A DNA stretch of 64,000 bases from assembly GCF_964355755.1 (NCBI RefSeq), contig NC_092672.1, forward strand, positions 17,110,501 through 17,174,500, written 5' to 3'. Position numbers and translations under genes: made by a program. The notes under the pieces were generated by a model. That model had not been told where the DNA came from. It saw nothing but the letters and a program-made list of their open reading frames with translations, and ran no database searches. Source of the DNA: Antedon mediterranea. Lineage: Eukaryota; Echinodermata; Crinoidea; Comatulida; Antedonidae. Position 1 is the first letter of the stretch, and every line of letters starts with the position of its first letter. Positions 1-8,355 of the stretch are shown piece after piece.

Positions 1-554
1 AGAGTTTCGGTGTCGAGAGGAAGTTTTACGTTCTGTGCCATCTCGTTGACTTTATCGTTGTAGATTGTGGCCAATGTCAACGTTTTCTTGTAATTCTCTT
101 CGCTGACGTGAGGAGGTAGATTCAACAGTGTCGACTGTAAAGAATTGCTCAGACTGTGCGTGTCTATTTTGATTTTCATATCGTTCAGATTACCGTCCAT
201 CGAGTTTAGCATACTGAACATTTGCTCGTATTGTATTTTTTTTCGCATTAATGTACGTATCTCAACCTTTACGGTTTCCTTGTCAAATTCATCTTCAGCA
301 CTAATGTCTTCGTCGTACATACGATTGCGTAGACATATCATTTCGGATTGAATCTTTTGCATACAGTCTTTGGTGTCTTGCTTTTTGGCGTCAAGCAATC
401 GAACGTATCCTTCGAGACGACTGTGGAACTCTGTTATCTTTTCACAAACTTTACTCGGATCTTGTACCTTATTCACCGCTGCTTCTTCGTTTTCATCATT
501 ATCATTTTCGTCTCCTAGCAATCGATATCGTCCACAGTTGCAAATCGTCGACAT
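1..554 (-). CDS. Partial coiled-coil-type protein, runs off the left edge
   Basis: The minus frame from an ATG at 552-554 stays open for 184 codons to the window edge, so the 3' end is missing. The protein is rich in Lys, Glu, Asp, Met and Gln in helix-forming patterns (for example QKIQSEMICLRNRMYDED near residue 80) and looks like a coiled coil; the N-terminus has a small Cys pair (CNC). The start codon shares its bases with the divergent gene at 553 (CATG), so each promoter must lie in the other's coding region. No family recognised; an internal virion or regulatory protein is possible but unsupported. Confidence 0.65.
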   Translation of the reverse strand, partial: MSTICNCGRYRLLGDENDNDENEEAAVNKVQDPSKVCEKITEFHSRLEGYVRLLDAKKQDTKDCMQKIQSEMICLRNRMYDEDISAEDEFDKETVKVEIRTLMRKKIQYEQMFSMLNSMDGNLNDMKIKIDTHSLSNSLQSTLLNLPPHVSEENYKKTLTLATIYNDKVNEMAQNVKLPLDTET

Positions 555-944
555 GATCCACGAGAACATTTTGAAAACGTTTCGTCTCTTTTCAGCGGTG
601 GTGATGGTGGTGGTGGCGGTGATAGAAGGTCGAACGGTTGTCATGTCAAAACAAGGTGTGCTGAATCAAGAGATTTTCCACCTTAATAACACGTGGTACG
701 TGATCGGCGCTAATCCAGTGATCGTAACCTTTCCCGAAAATAACTGTTTACATTACGCGGAGAGCGTATGTTATAGACTTGCAGACACCAGCAGGCACCA
801 AATCATAGTGTCTAGACACACGCCACATTATCGCAAATATCAACCGTTTGTTCGTCTCAGCAGCTTTCCCGATAGACTGATGTATGCGATCGAAAAACAC
901 GGATGGAAGATTGTTGGACGTTTAGCGCGTGTTAGAGGACTGAA

Positions 945-989
<45 letters not shown>

Positions 990-1212
990 CAGCAGTAGTA
1001 TCATCGATACATCTACATTACGATCAAAATACATATGGGTGTCAGAAGGACTTCCAAAATCAGTAGCAGAAAGAGACGAGGTTCTGTGCACAATCGTCAT
1101 CCTTATCGTGATCGTCACATGTATAGCGTGGTCAGTACATCAAATTACAACAAACAATCGATGTTTCTCACCAACATTAGCAGCAGCAGTACACTCGATT
1201 AGAGACCATTGA
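553..1212 (+). CDS. Putative type I membrane glycoprotein with poly-Ser tract
   Basis: 219 residues from the ATG at 553; the frame is open upstream to 370 but that part overlaps the divergent gene, so 553 is preferred. Residues 1-27 look like a signal peptide (hydrophobic run FSAVVMVVVAVIEG). The ectodomain has an N-glycosylation sequon (NNT) and few Cys. An (AGT)n microsatellite encodes about 20 Ser before the membrane segment IVILIVIVTCIAW (about residues 180-195), followed by a short tail. Likely envelope or cell-surface protein; no homologue recognised. Its 3' end overlaps the convergent gene at 1140-1544. Confidence 0.7.
945..1000 (+). repeat. (AGT)n trinucleotide repeat coding poly-Ser
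   Basis: Roughly 18 AGT/AGC units in frame inside the membrane glycoprotein gene. One of many in-frame trinucleotide expansions in this element. Confidence 0.95.
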
Positions 1213-1544
1213 CTGGACGTAACGTTGTACATTGCATCGTATCCGTTGCTACACGAAACGTATGTTATGCACACTGGAGGAGGTTCGCGTACGCACCGTA
1301 CGCCCAACAACGTACGCAGTTCTTTACAGCCAAGCGTACAATGAATCATAGTCGATGACGGTGGCTTACCTCGTATCCTCAACGAATCTCCTACCTTTCG
1401 GTAAACGCTCTCGGTCACCAACGTTAAACGTTCTCGGCTTGTGATCGTTTGCGTTGTATCTAAGACCACGACCGGAATGATCCCCAACACCACCGCCACC
1501 ACCAGCACGTTGATGATGACGAGGTAATACAGGTGTTTTTTCAT
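1140..1544 (-). CDS. Small membrane-anchored Cys-containing protein
   Basis: 134 residues from the ATG at 1542-1544 (MKKHLYYLVIINVLVVAVVL). The first about 28 residues form a signal peptide or signal anchor; the rest holds about six Cys (CTLGC, RC, PPPVC, SC, EC) and a sequon (NVT), as in a small extracellular domain. The open frame extends upstream to 1646, but that part lacks a membrane-protein character and lies deep in the neighbouring gene. It overlaps the end of the gene at 1366-2688 by 179 bases in another frame and the convergent gene at 553 by 73 bases. Function unknown. Confidence 0.55.
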   Translation of the reverse strand: MKKHLYYLVIINVLVVAVVLGIIPVVVLDTTQTITSRERLTLVTESVYRKVGDSLRIRGKPPSSTMIHCTLGCKELRTLLGVRCVREPPPVCITYVSCSNGYDAMYNVTSSQWSLIECTAAANVGEKHRLFVVI

Positions 1545-2688
1545 CACTATGCTCGTCGTCGTCGCTACTTTCGCACAGTCCCCCGGTAAATACGTCGGTG
1601 AGCGTCTTGTCGAATTGTAACACGTTACTTCTGATGAGCTGATCAACGCTCAAAGGCCGGTCAGTGGGCAGAGGAAATGGATCCGACACGTATTCGTAGA
1701 TTAACTCTATCGAACCGAAACAATTGTTTTGCTTGTTGTTGATGTCCAGCTCCAGCACAAGACTTTTATCTTTCATGAGAACGTAATTCGACTGTGAATG
1801 TAAAGTCTTTGTGACACTCACCAGCGACTGTACGACCGGAAAAGGAACAATGTACTCGTTCTTGTTACTACTCTTGAAGTTATCCTTGTCGAAATGATTC
1901 CTGTCCGAGATGGCCATCAACAAGCGACCGTTTGACTTGAGCGCTGCGTGAACAACGTTCTCAAAGTGTGCCGTGTTAATTTCGTCGATACCGTAACCGT
2001 CATCTTGCATGTACTTTGCGTATTCTTCAAAGTTTTCATGTCTTTTTGGCATGATGATTGACTGAGTGTCGTGATCGACTCTTTGGAAATCATCGATGAC
2101 AACGCGAAAATCTCGTTCCACAAGATGTTTTACTAGAGACGTGCCAAACACTTGACGTACGTTATCACTCTTGATGTTGTTCATCATACTCGGTACGGCC
2201 ACGTCGCAAGTCTTCTTGTCCGTCAGCGTTCCGTGGTACTCGACCCTCCATGCCGTTCTTACTCCTTTCTCGACAGTCTTGTCGGCCGTAACGTTTTGAC
2301 GAATTACGTCGGCCGTACCCGCCCATGTGATGGCAGCCTTTTGGCAAAAGGCCGGCGTCATTAATCTGGTCTTTTTGTCGATCACCATCAATCGCCATCC
2401 GTACAGCGTTGACGGATCAAAGGTGCCTGCGTTCAATGTCACCGACACCTTATCGAACCGCCAAACACTACAGCCGGCATCAACATCGATTGGAAACAGC
2501 GCCCTCGACGGTTGACAGTCGGAATGCAGTTCAGTTTGTATGGCATAGTCGCCCGGTTTCTTTGCAGGACAAACGTCTCGCGATACGTCGTCTATTTTAG
2601 CAAAACATGAGTTTTGAAACTGAAACATTTCATGATGTCGACGAATGTTTTCGTAATCTCCATCATCACCTATCACGATATTTGCCAT
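1366..2688 (-). CDS. Hypothetical 440-residue protein
   Basis: Start taken at the ATG 2686-2688 (MANIVIGDDGDYENI); the frame continues upstream only through a CA-repeat that would encode poly-Cys/Val. Mixed alpha/beta composition, no signal peptide, no membrane segment; the last about 60 residues are Arg/Gly/His-rich and low in complexity, where the small membrane-protein gene overlaps. Soluble internal protein, perhaps structural, but no motif allows a name. The CA repeat 2701-2744 sits 12 bases upstream of the ATG. Confidence 0.65.
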   Translation of the reverse strand: MANIVIGDDGDYENIRRHHEMFQFQNSCFAKIDDVSRDVCPAKKPGDYAIQTELHSDCQPSRALFPIDVDAGCSVWRFDKVSVTLNAGTFDPSTLYGWRLMVIDKKTRLMTPAFCQKAAITWAGTADVIRQNVTADKTVEKGVRTAWRVEYHGTLTDKKTCDVAVPSMMNNIKSDNVRQVFGTSLVKHLVERDFRVVIDDFQRVDHDTQSIIMPKRHENFEEYAKYMQDDGYGIDEINTAHFENVVHAALKSNGRLLMAISDRNHFDKDNFKSSNKNEYIVPFPVVQSLVSVTKTLHSQSNYVLMKDKSLVLELDINNKQNNCFGSIELIYEYVSDPFPLPTDRPLSVDQLIRSNVLQFDKTLTDVFTGGLCESSDDDEHSDEKTPVLPRHHQRAGGGGGVGDHSGRGLRYNANDHKPRTFNVGDRERLPKGRRFVEDTR

Positions 2689-2700
2689 TTTCACACGCTT

Positions 2701-2704
2701 ACAC

Positions 2705-2736
<32 letters not shown>

Positions 2737-2744
2737 GCACACAC
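2701..2744. repeat. (CA)n microsatellite just upstream of a start codon
   Basis: Interrupted CA run 12 bases upstream of the minus-strand ATG at 2688. The same arrangement recurs before other genes (11,068; 13,031; 14,051; 40,057; 56,681). Confidence 0.9.
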
Positions 2745-2818
2745 ATTTATACGTTATTGAAATAAAAGAAAAGAAAAACAAAAATGGTATTTGCTTTTGT
2801 CTTTATTTTTCTAATTTC

Positions 2819-4318
2819 TTAAAACCCATATTTTTTTCGAAGTGAACCGTTGTTTCGTAGACGATAATCTATTCCGGAATCAGTGATGGTCATGTATTCG
2901 ATAAAAAAGAACATTTTCCGCAAATGTCGATCCAAACTCTCCAGGTCTTTAGCGTTCTTTTCCACTCGATCCTTCCATGACTTTGCCGTCATCTGAACAA
3001 TGTCTTCTGCATAAGAAGCAATGTTCTCCTGAACGTACCTGAACGGTATCAGAGAATCTTTGTATCGAAAACAGAACATGTTGTTGTATTGTGCCAACAA
3101 ATTGTGCCACTTGGTCAATGTCGTATCATCTTCTCGACAGAATGAATATATCGGTTTCACAACGTTCGACGATACTTCGATGAATGGAAATGCGTATCCT
3201 GACTCGAATATGTTAACTTGCGTCTTTACACCGACGCCAACGACATGCGTGTGAAAATCGGATCCTAGAAAGGAGGCTGCAATCAAAGTGTTGAGACTAG
3301 CGTATGGACAGTACAGCGTGTCTCTCGCCCATTTGCCTAGCCTGTAACACGAAGTGATCCTGGGCAGTTTGCGTACCAGTAGAGCGTCTGATTGAAGGGC
3401 GGTGAGCGTAAACAAACAGTCACTGTCACACGTTTCCATTAGAATGTTGGACGAAGGAATCTGTACGTTGAAGCGTAGAATATCATGAAATGTGCCAAAC
3501 AGTATGTCTGATTCCGATGATACGTTTCGATCGGGCAGAAAACTCTCGAAATCACAGCACCACTTTTCCAGCGTTGACGAAAGGCATGTGGACAGACGAC
3601 ACCAGTCTCGTGTCGTGCTGTCATCAAAACCGGCTCCGACGACCGTGTAAACGGCGTATTCGCGGTCGTATTGTCGATCCTTTTCGAACGTTGATCGAAG
3701 AGCTTGAACGACACCCGATTTGTTTTCTCTGCTACTGATGAACGATTCTATACTGCCGATGTAACTGCCGTCTTCTTGTCGACACACAGACGTGCCCTTT
3801 TCAGCGGCAATCGCGCACAGATTCTCGTCTACACTACCTAATTTGTTCACTTGGTTTTGAACTCCCTTTTTTTTAACGCTTCGTCTACGTTTCAATTCCA
3901 CTGACTTTGCATACGGAGCTGCGCCGTCCACAAACAACAGCAGTGCCTTCAGCGAAACATTATCACTTTTCCGTCGTTGCACTTTTAAAACGTCATCCGC
4001 GCATGCCAGTGCGTCTTTGAGAAATTCTGTTAGTACATCTTGAACGGTGAAATGTTGATACACGTTCACCACACCGTTGTCTGTATTGCGCCAATTCTTA
4101 CTTTCCAGGTTTCCGATAACGCTCGAGTTTTCGATACAGGATTGTAGGTCTGGAAAACATTTCTCAACACGAACTCCTATATTACGTTTAACGATCTTGT
4201 GAAATGTCTGCGTAGCGTCCACCATCACGGCCACAATATCGTTACAGTTTTCACCAAACGATTGATTAATCTTAGCATTGCTGTCAATGACGTCAGAGAA
4301 TTTTCCCTTGAGCCCCAT
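2819..4318 (-). CDS. XRN-like 5'-3' exoribonuclease homologue
   Basis: 499 residues from the ATG at 4316-4318 (MGLKGKF); the 27 bases further upstream begin only with GTG. Two elements match the XRN1/XRN2 nuclease N-terminus in order and spacing: VMVDATQTFHK with an acidic residue near position 34, and LLFVDGAAPYAKSVELKRRR with Asp near 131, which resembles the DGxAPxAK signature of XRN enzymes. An acidic element CDSDCLFTL further on could supply further metal ligands. XRN enzymes degrade 5'-monophosphate RNA; a viral copy could act on host or viral mRNA. The rest is divergent, so activity is not assured. Homology is inferred from motifs only. Confidence 0.55.
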   Translation of the reverse strand: MGLKGKFSDVIDSNAKINQSFGENCNDIVAVMVDATQTFHKIVKRNIGVRVEKCFPDLQSCIENSSVIGNLESKNWRNTDNGVVNVYQHFTVQDVLTEFLKDALACADDVLKVQRRKSDNVSLKALLLFVDGAAPYAKSVELKRRRSVKKKGVQNQVNKLGSVDENLCAIAAEKGTSVCRQEDGSYIGSIESFISSRENKSGVVQALRSTFEKDRQYDREYAVYTVVGAGFDDSTTRDWCRLSTCLSSTLEKWCCDFESFLPDRNVSSESDILFGTFHDILRFNVQIPSSNILMETCDSDCLFTLTALQSDALLVRKLPRITSCYRLGKWARDTLYCPYASLNTLIAASFLGSDFHTHVVGVGVKTQVNIFESGYAFPFIEVSSNVVKPIYSFCREDDTTLTKWHNLLAQYNNMFCFRYKDSLIPFRYVQENIASYAEDIVQMTAKSWKDRVEKNAKDLESLDRHLRKMFFFIEYMTITDSGIDYRLRNNGSLRKKYGF

Positions 4319-4358
4319 GGCGATTTTATGTCTCGCGTAATACACCTACGACTGACGT

Positions 4359-4368
4359 ATATAATAAT
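4359..4368 (-). promoter_or_regulatory. TATA-like element of the XRN-like gene
   Basis: On the minus strand reads TTATTATATA, about 40 bases upstream of the ATG at 4318. AT-rich spacing fits a core promoter; inferred from position only. Confidence 0.4.
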
Positions 4369-4536
4369 TATTATTATTGTAACGTGGCGTCAAGTTACCA
4401 AGATGATACTTGATTGGTTCGATTGATTATGATGGACGAAATAGTATGCGTGAAATGCAATTTGTCGTCGTCGTCATCATGAACACACACACACACACAC
4501 ACATAAAACACATATATGTTTGTTTAAATTTTTATT

Positions 4537-5463
4537 TCATCGACGTAAATTTGAAAAATCAATTCTATGCAATTCTGAACTTTTTTCTTTCACCCATTGC
4601 AGTACATCAACGATAGCATCCACGTTCACGTAACTGTACTCGAACTGTACATCGGAATCGTCCAGTGTCATCTGACATTTCAATTCGTACTCTTTTTTCA
4701 CGTCGATGATTTGAAAAGAGAATGATGTGATGTAGTCACAAAGTGTAATTCGACGATCTCCCAACGGATTTGAACATGTTAGGTAAGCATTCGATATGGT
4801 ACATAATACACAATAGGGTCGTCCGTAGTAGTTTGACGCTCCTACGTCTGTCAGATTACAACCCATGATAATAGTTTTCATTGCGTCCACGTTCATGCAT
4901 TCTCCCAACGTATAACTGTTGCCGTCGTCACTTTTTACGTATCGAGATACACAGTCGGCTGAAGCGCATCGACGAACGTTTGCACGCACGTCCGATCTGT
5001 ATCCGTGTTCGTACCCGTTGAAATTGAGCATGTCTATCGTCCACTGATCTGGAACGAGTGATTCGTTCGGTACGTTGCGTACACGATCTAGAAAGTGTTC
5101 ATGAACTTTCAGTTGCTTGAGTACTCGTCGTAAATTCAACTCGTACATTTCTGATGTTGGTCCTTCTTCTTCTTCTTCTTCTTCTTCTTTCTGATATTCG
5201 TGTACGCTTTTTGTGAGAATGTCTGACTCACCTCTGGTCCTTTTAAGTTCGTCGACAATCTGTTTTATATCGCACGTAGACTGAACCAAAGACACGTTAC
5301 CACCGGCGTTCATTCTCTGTCTAAATCTTGTGCCTGCACTGCGACTCGCCGCGTGACAAGTCGAGTCTGTCTTTTGAGCAGCAAAACATATCTTTCGCTC
5401 TTTTCGTTCTCTCTGAATTATTGGCGCAAAAGCACCATCTTGATCGTCAACGTTTCTTTTCAT
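4537..5463 (-). CDS. Putative zinc-binding protein, function unknown
   Basis: 308 residues from the ATG at 5461-5463; the track upstream starts with GTG. N-terminal third is charged and ends in a poly-Glu run (about residues 100-108, GAA/TTC repeat). The C-terminal half has ordered composition with Cys clusters RRCASADC and RPYCVLCTI that could bind zinc. Neighbour upstream is the XRN-like gene on the same strand. A nuclear-egress-type role (zinc-binding partner of a tail-anchored protein) is only a guess; no signature proves it. Confidence 0.6.
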   Translation of the reverse strand: MKRNVDDQDGAFAPIIQRERKERKICFAAQKTDSTCHAASRSAGTRFRQRMNAGGNVSLVQSTCDIKQIVDELKRTRGESDILTKSVHEYQKEEEEEEEEGPTSEMYELNLRRVLKQLKVHEHFLDRVRNVPNESLVPDQWTIDMLNFNGYEHGYRSDVRANVRRCASADCVSRYVKSDDGNSYTLGECMNVDAMKTIIMGCNLTDVGASNYYGRPYCVLCTISNAYLTCSNPLGDRRITLCDYITSFSFQIIDVKKEYELKCQMTLDDSDVQFEYSYVNVDAIVDVLQWVKEKSSELHRIDFSNLRR

Positions 5464-5641
5464 GTTACCGAATGAAACCTGCAATGCACTCACACACCTT
5501 TTTATGACTCTTCACACACAATTGAGTCACTGCACGGTATTCGTTGCTTCAACGACGGTTCTTTCATCGAAGAATAACGAGAACATACGTTTTCCATGAG
5601 TTTAGGATGGAATGCTAAAAAAAAACTAAAAACTGCGTTGG

Positions 5642-5785
5642 TCACATGAAAGGTTTGATGAAGTTTACGACCCATAAAGCGACGAGTATCATGACGACAC
5701 ACACTACAAACCATATTAGATAACAGACACATTGACATGTCTTTGAAAGTACCTTAAATGGTGCGGTAACAGTCTCTACGATCAT
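5642..5785 (-). CDS. Small single-span membrane protein, 47 residues
   Basis: From ATG 5783-5785 to the stop at 5642-5644. After a short polar N-terminus it carries one long hydrophobic segment (CYLIWFVVCVVMILVALWVV), typical of a tiny viral membrane protein. A competing minus frame at 5502-5738 (78 residues, ATG start) overlaps it but looks less protein-like. No homologue recognised. Confidence 0.45.
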   Translation of the reverse strand: MIVETVTAPFKVLSKTCQCVCYLIWFVVCVVMILVALWVVNFIKPFM

Positions 5786-5854
5786 GGTTGTTTCTTTAAC
5801 GACAATGTAAACAACGTTAACGTGGGCAACGGTGCTGCTGGTGGTGATGATGAC

Positions 5855-6232
5855 ATGTACGTTTCTGTCGCCCTTTTTTCAATCCTTCTATTATCGTGTT
5901 TGTCTATTCTCGTGCACGACATACGCGTTGGCTTTAAGAAATTGTCATCGATAGACGATTTGCTCGTAAAAGACTTTAGTGACAGAACCAGCGCGAATAT
6001 CTTATACTACGAAGACGGATGGAGGGAAGACAATCCGTTACTCGCAGTGATCTGTACAGCGGCGACGACACCGAGTCGATCGGCTCCAGTGAAAAGAAGA
6101 AGGGTCGGTTGGCTGGCAGAATCACTACTCGTAGGTCCGATAGAAGCAAAGTTAGGAGTGACATCCATCATGATGATAGACGTAACGACAAGTTTTGCCT
6201 ACTCCTCTGCGGCATCCAAATCGTGCTCATAA
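5855..6232 (+). CDS. Small membrane protein overlapping the next gene
   Basis: 125 residues from ATG 5855 (the frame starts at GTG 5822). Begins with a hydrophobic stretch VALFSILLLSCLSILV that could be a signal anchor, followed by a charged region. Its last 214 bases are shared with the gene at 6019-6726 in a different frame. The N-terminal half is the better supported part; the C-terminal half may just be readable by chance. Splicing into the downstream frame cannot be excluded. Confidence 0.4.
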   Translation: MYVSVALFSILLLSCLSILVHDIRVGFKKLSSIDDLLVKDFSDRTSANILYYEDGWREDNPLLAVICTAATTPSRSAPVKRRRVGWLAESLLVGPIEAKLGVTSIMMIDVTTSFAYSSAASKSCS

Positions 6233-6726
6233 TTCTCGTGTGCACGATTCACGTTCATCTGAAACGTGCCTATCGCTCGTTGGATGATCACAAATGTAGA
6301 CTGAACTTTGGCGACGTTGTCGTCACCTCGGACACGGGATATCGAATCGTGTCGGACGAAGGGCAATCGCTTCTGATGCGCTCCATCGATCGAACGTGGA
6401 TGCCTTCCGAACCATGTCGAGGATCCGAAGATGATCATCAACAGTTCACGTGCATTTCTAAAATGTCATTGTACTCAACAAAAAACGCGTACGTGTTCAC
6501 ATTGTTCAACGACACAGATAGCGGTAATGTTATACTGGTGCAAGGACCCGGTTACGACGCTGACGACGACCAAGTACCCATCTACATGCGCACAGACTTG
6601 GACAGTGGCAAGATAAGCATTGGATATCCACCGGTGCCAAACGATTACGGACACAGGTTTTCAAACGATTCGATGATCTACGTTGACGGTCGTGTCGTGT
6701 CGCAGACAACGTCCAAGAATTTGTGA
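6019..6726 (+). CDS. Putative type II membrane glycoprotein
   Basis: 235 residues, ATG at 6019. A highly charged N-terminal domain of about 58 residues (Ser/Asp/Arg/Lys) is followed by one membrane span LLLCGIQIVLIILVCTIHV and an about 155-residue C-terminal domain with sequons (NDT, NDS) and three Cys, so the C-terminus probably faces outside. No family recognised. The 3' end overlaps the convergent primase gene by 49 bases. Confidence 0.6.
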   Translation: MEGRQSVTRSDLYSGDDTESIGSSEKKKGRLAGRITTRRSDRSKVRSDIHHDDRRNDKFCLLLCGIQIVLIILVCTIHVHLKRAYRSLDDHKCRLNFGDVVVTSDTGYRIVSDEGQSLLMRSIDRTWMPSEPCRGSEDDHQQFTCISKMSLYSTKNAYVFTLFNDTDSGNVILVQGPGYDADDDQVPIYMRTDLDSGKISIGYPPVPNDYGHRFSNDSMIYVDGRVVSQTTSKNL

Positions 6727-7077
6727 GCACATTTCGACGACCAACATTCCCTTCTCACATAACCTGAACGCAAGGTATATTGCAATTTCTGTCTGGATGA
6801 ACGATGACATCGACCTGACATTTGGCAGAAACTTTCATTGGTGTCAAAGAAGAAACGATTGCCTCGTCTCGTCGTTCGCGTTATTTCCATGCCGGTGACA
6901 CGTTGCACGTCGTCCACAATATTTCTCAACTGCTCTTCGGACAAAACTTCTTCGGTGGTGGTTGTTGTTGTTGATACATCTTTCTTTGGCTTTTTTACCA
7001 AATGTGACAGATCGTATGGTGTTTGACAAACGCTGTCGGAGCAGTAGTGCGCCAATGCTCGACGAACATCGACGCCT

Positions 7078-7118
<41 letters not shown>

Positions 7119-7871
7119 TACACGACGCAAAAGTTTAATAGGTTTCGATGAGATTTTGTAACATCCCGGCAAACGCAACGATCTACCACCGGCGTAAATG
7201 GACAGATCGACGCATCTCATCTCCGGATAGACTTTGCACAAAGCTGTCATCATGGACGAGAGAACGTCAATGTTTTCAATCGGTCTCGGTAAACGTTGGT
7301 ATACGTGTAAAGAAAACTTGTCGCTTCCTTGGCTCGAGTATACGTGTGGATTGTCGGGCAAATGGCCGAGCTCGGCCGAAAGTGCACGCTTGATGCTTTC
7401 GGCCGTTCTCAGGGCAGATTCATCGCTGCACTGAGGTCTGTTTGCATCGTCGATGTCGATCGGTATGTTGTGAATGTGGAGGTTTTCGTTAAACACTTCG
7501 CTGTACGACGACACGGAGCATGATTGAATACTACGCTCTAGTGCGGTCGGTGACGCAACCACAAAACTTCTACTGCCGCTGCCCGCTTGGCACATCTGAG
7601 ATGCCAACACGGATATGCGTCTAGGTACATCGAGAGCGAAACAAGTCCACGCTCCAACGTCCCTACTGGCTGGAGGAGGTTGACACCGGGCGTACGTCTG
7701 TGCCACGGTATAGGCACGAGGAAGTTTAGCGTGACTGGCCAGCAGACCGACGGATGCGAATCGATCTGTGTTGTAATAGTTGACGATACGCTGTTGAATG
7801 CCGTTCTGATGAGTGAAGCGATCGACGATCGTATCATCATCATCAGTGTCCTGGTAACAACTGTAGTCCAT
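6678..7871 (-). CDS. DNA primase, archaeo-eukaryotic (AEP/UL52-like) superfamily
   Basis: 397 residues, ATG 7869-7871. The AEP motifs appear in order: IPIDIDD (about residues 137-142, metal-binding acidic pair), SSQGSDKFSLHVY (about 179-191, the Ser/Lys/His nucleotide-binding motif) and CVDLSIYAGGRSLRLPG (about 220-236, third acidic residue plus Arg). A C-terminal Cys/His cluster (CQMSGRCH and CWSSKCAH) resembles the zinc-binding module of herpesvirus and PrimPol-type primases. It would make RNA primers (or act as PrimPol) in viral DNA replication. It is much shorter than vertebrate herpesvirus primases, about the size of a minimal catalytic core. A (GCT)n run encodes poly-Ser between motif III and the zinc cluster. 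Confidence 0.75.
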
Positions 7872-8355
7872 AAATAAATTTTGCTATTTTCACACTGCTC
7901 TCTTTTGCCAGTATATTGTACTCTATAATCAAATCTAAATTGATCATGATCCATGCCTTTCGCAACTGTTTTATAAGAGCCCTAGGAACGAGTATGTGGT
8001 CTACATGTGAACCTCCTCCTCCTCCTCCTACTCCTCCTCCAAATTCAAATCTTGGATAGAGAAGAAGAGGAACGTCTACTATACCACCACCACCACCACC
8101 ACCACCGTCTGTTACCAATTCCTCCGCAACTACCTTGTCGCGAATAATGTGAAACGTGTAGTCGCAATGTTCACTGGCAATTCGCCAAGCTTCGCACGTT
8201 GATCTTTTGCATAGTACGTCGAATTCATCCTGCATGGCCATATAACCACGAACATCGACTCTATCGATTACATTCTCGTCACGATCGCAGGCGTCAGAAA
8301 AGTCACTGTCAAACGTCCAGTAGCGTCTCCACTCCAAGTACTTTTCTAACGACAT
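7843..8355 (-). CDS. Hypothetical 170-residue protein with poly-Gly tracts
   Basis: ATG 8353-8355, ending 29 bases inside the downstream primase gene, so probably co-transcribed with it. N-terminal about 80 residues have ordinary composition (EKYLEWRRYWTFDSDFSDA); two Gly-rich expansions (CCT/CCA repeats) split the protein. The ATG overlaps the divergent start at 8354 (CATG). Function unknown; location next to the primase makes a replication role possible but unproven. Confidence 0.55.
   Translation of the reverse strand: MSLEKYLEWRRYWTFDSDFSDACDRDENVIDRVDVRGYMAMQDEFDVLCKRSTCEAWRIASEHCDYTFHIIRDKVVAEELVTDGGGGGGGGIVDVPLLLYPRFEFGGGVGGGGGGSHVDHILVPRALIKQLRKAWIMINLDLIIEYNILAKESSVKIAKFIYGLQLLPGH

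Noticed and set aside
5502-5738. Minus-strand ORF of 78 residues
   Set aside because: Overlaps the 47-residue membrane ORF in another frame; composition less protein-like. Kept only as an alternative.
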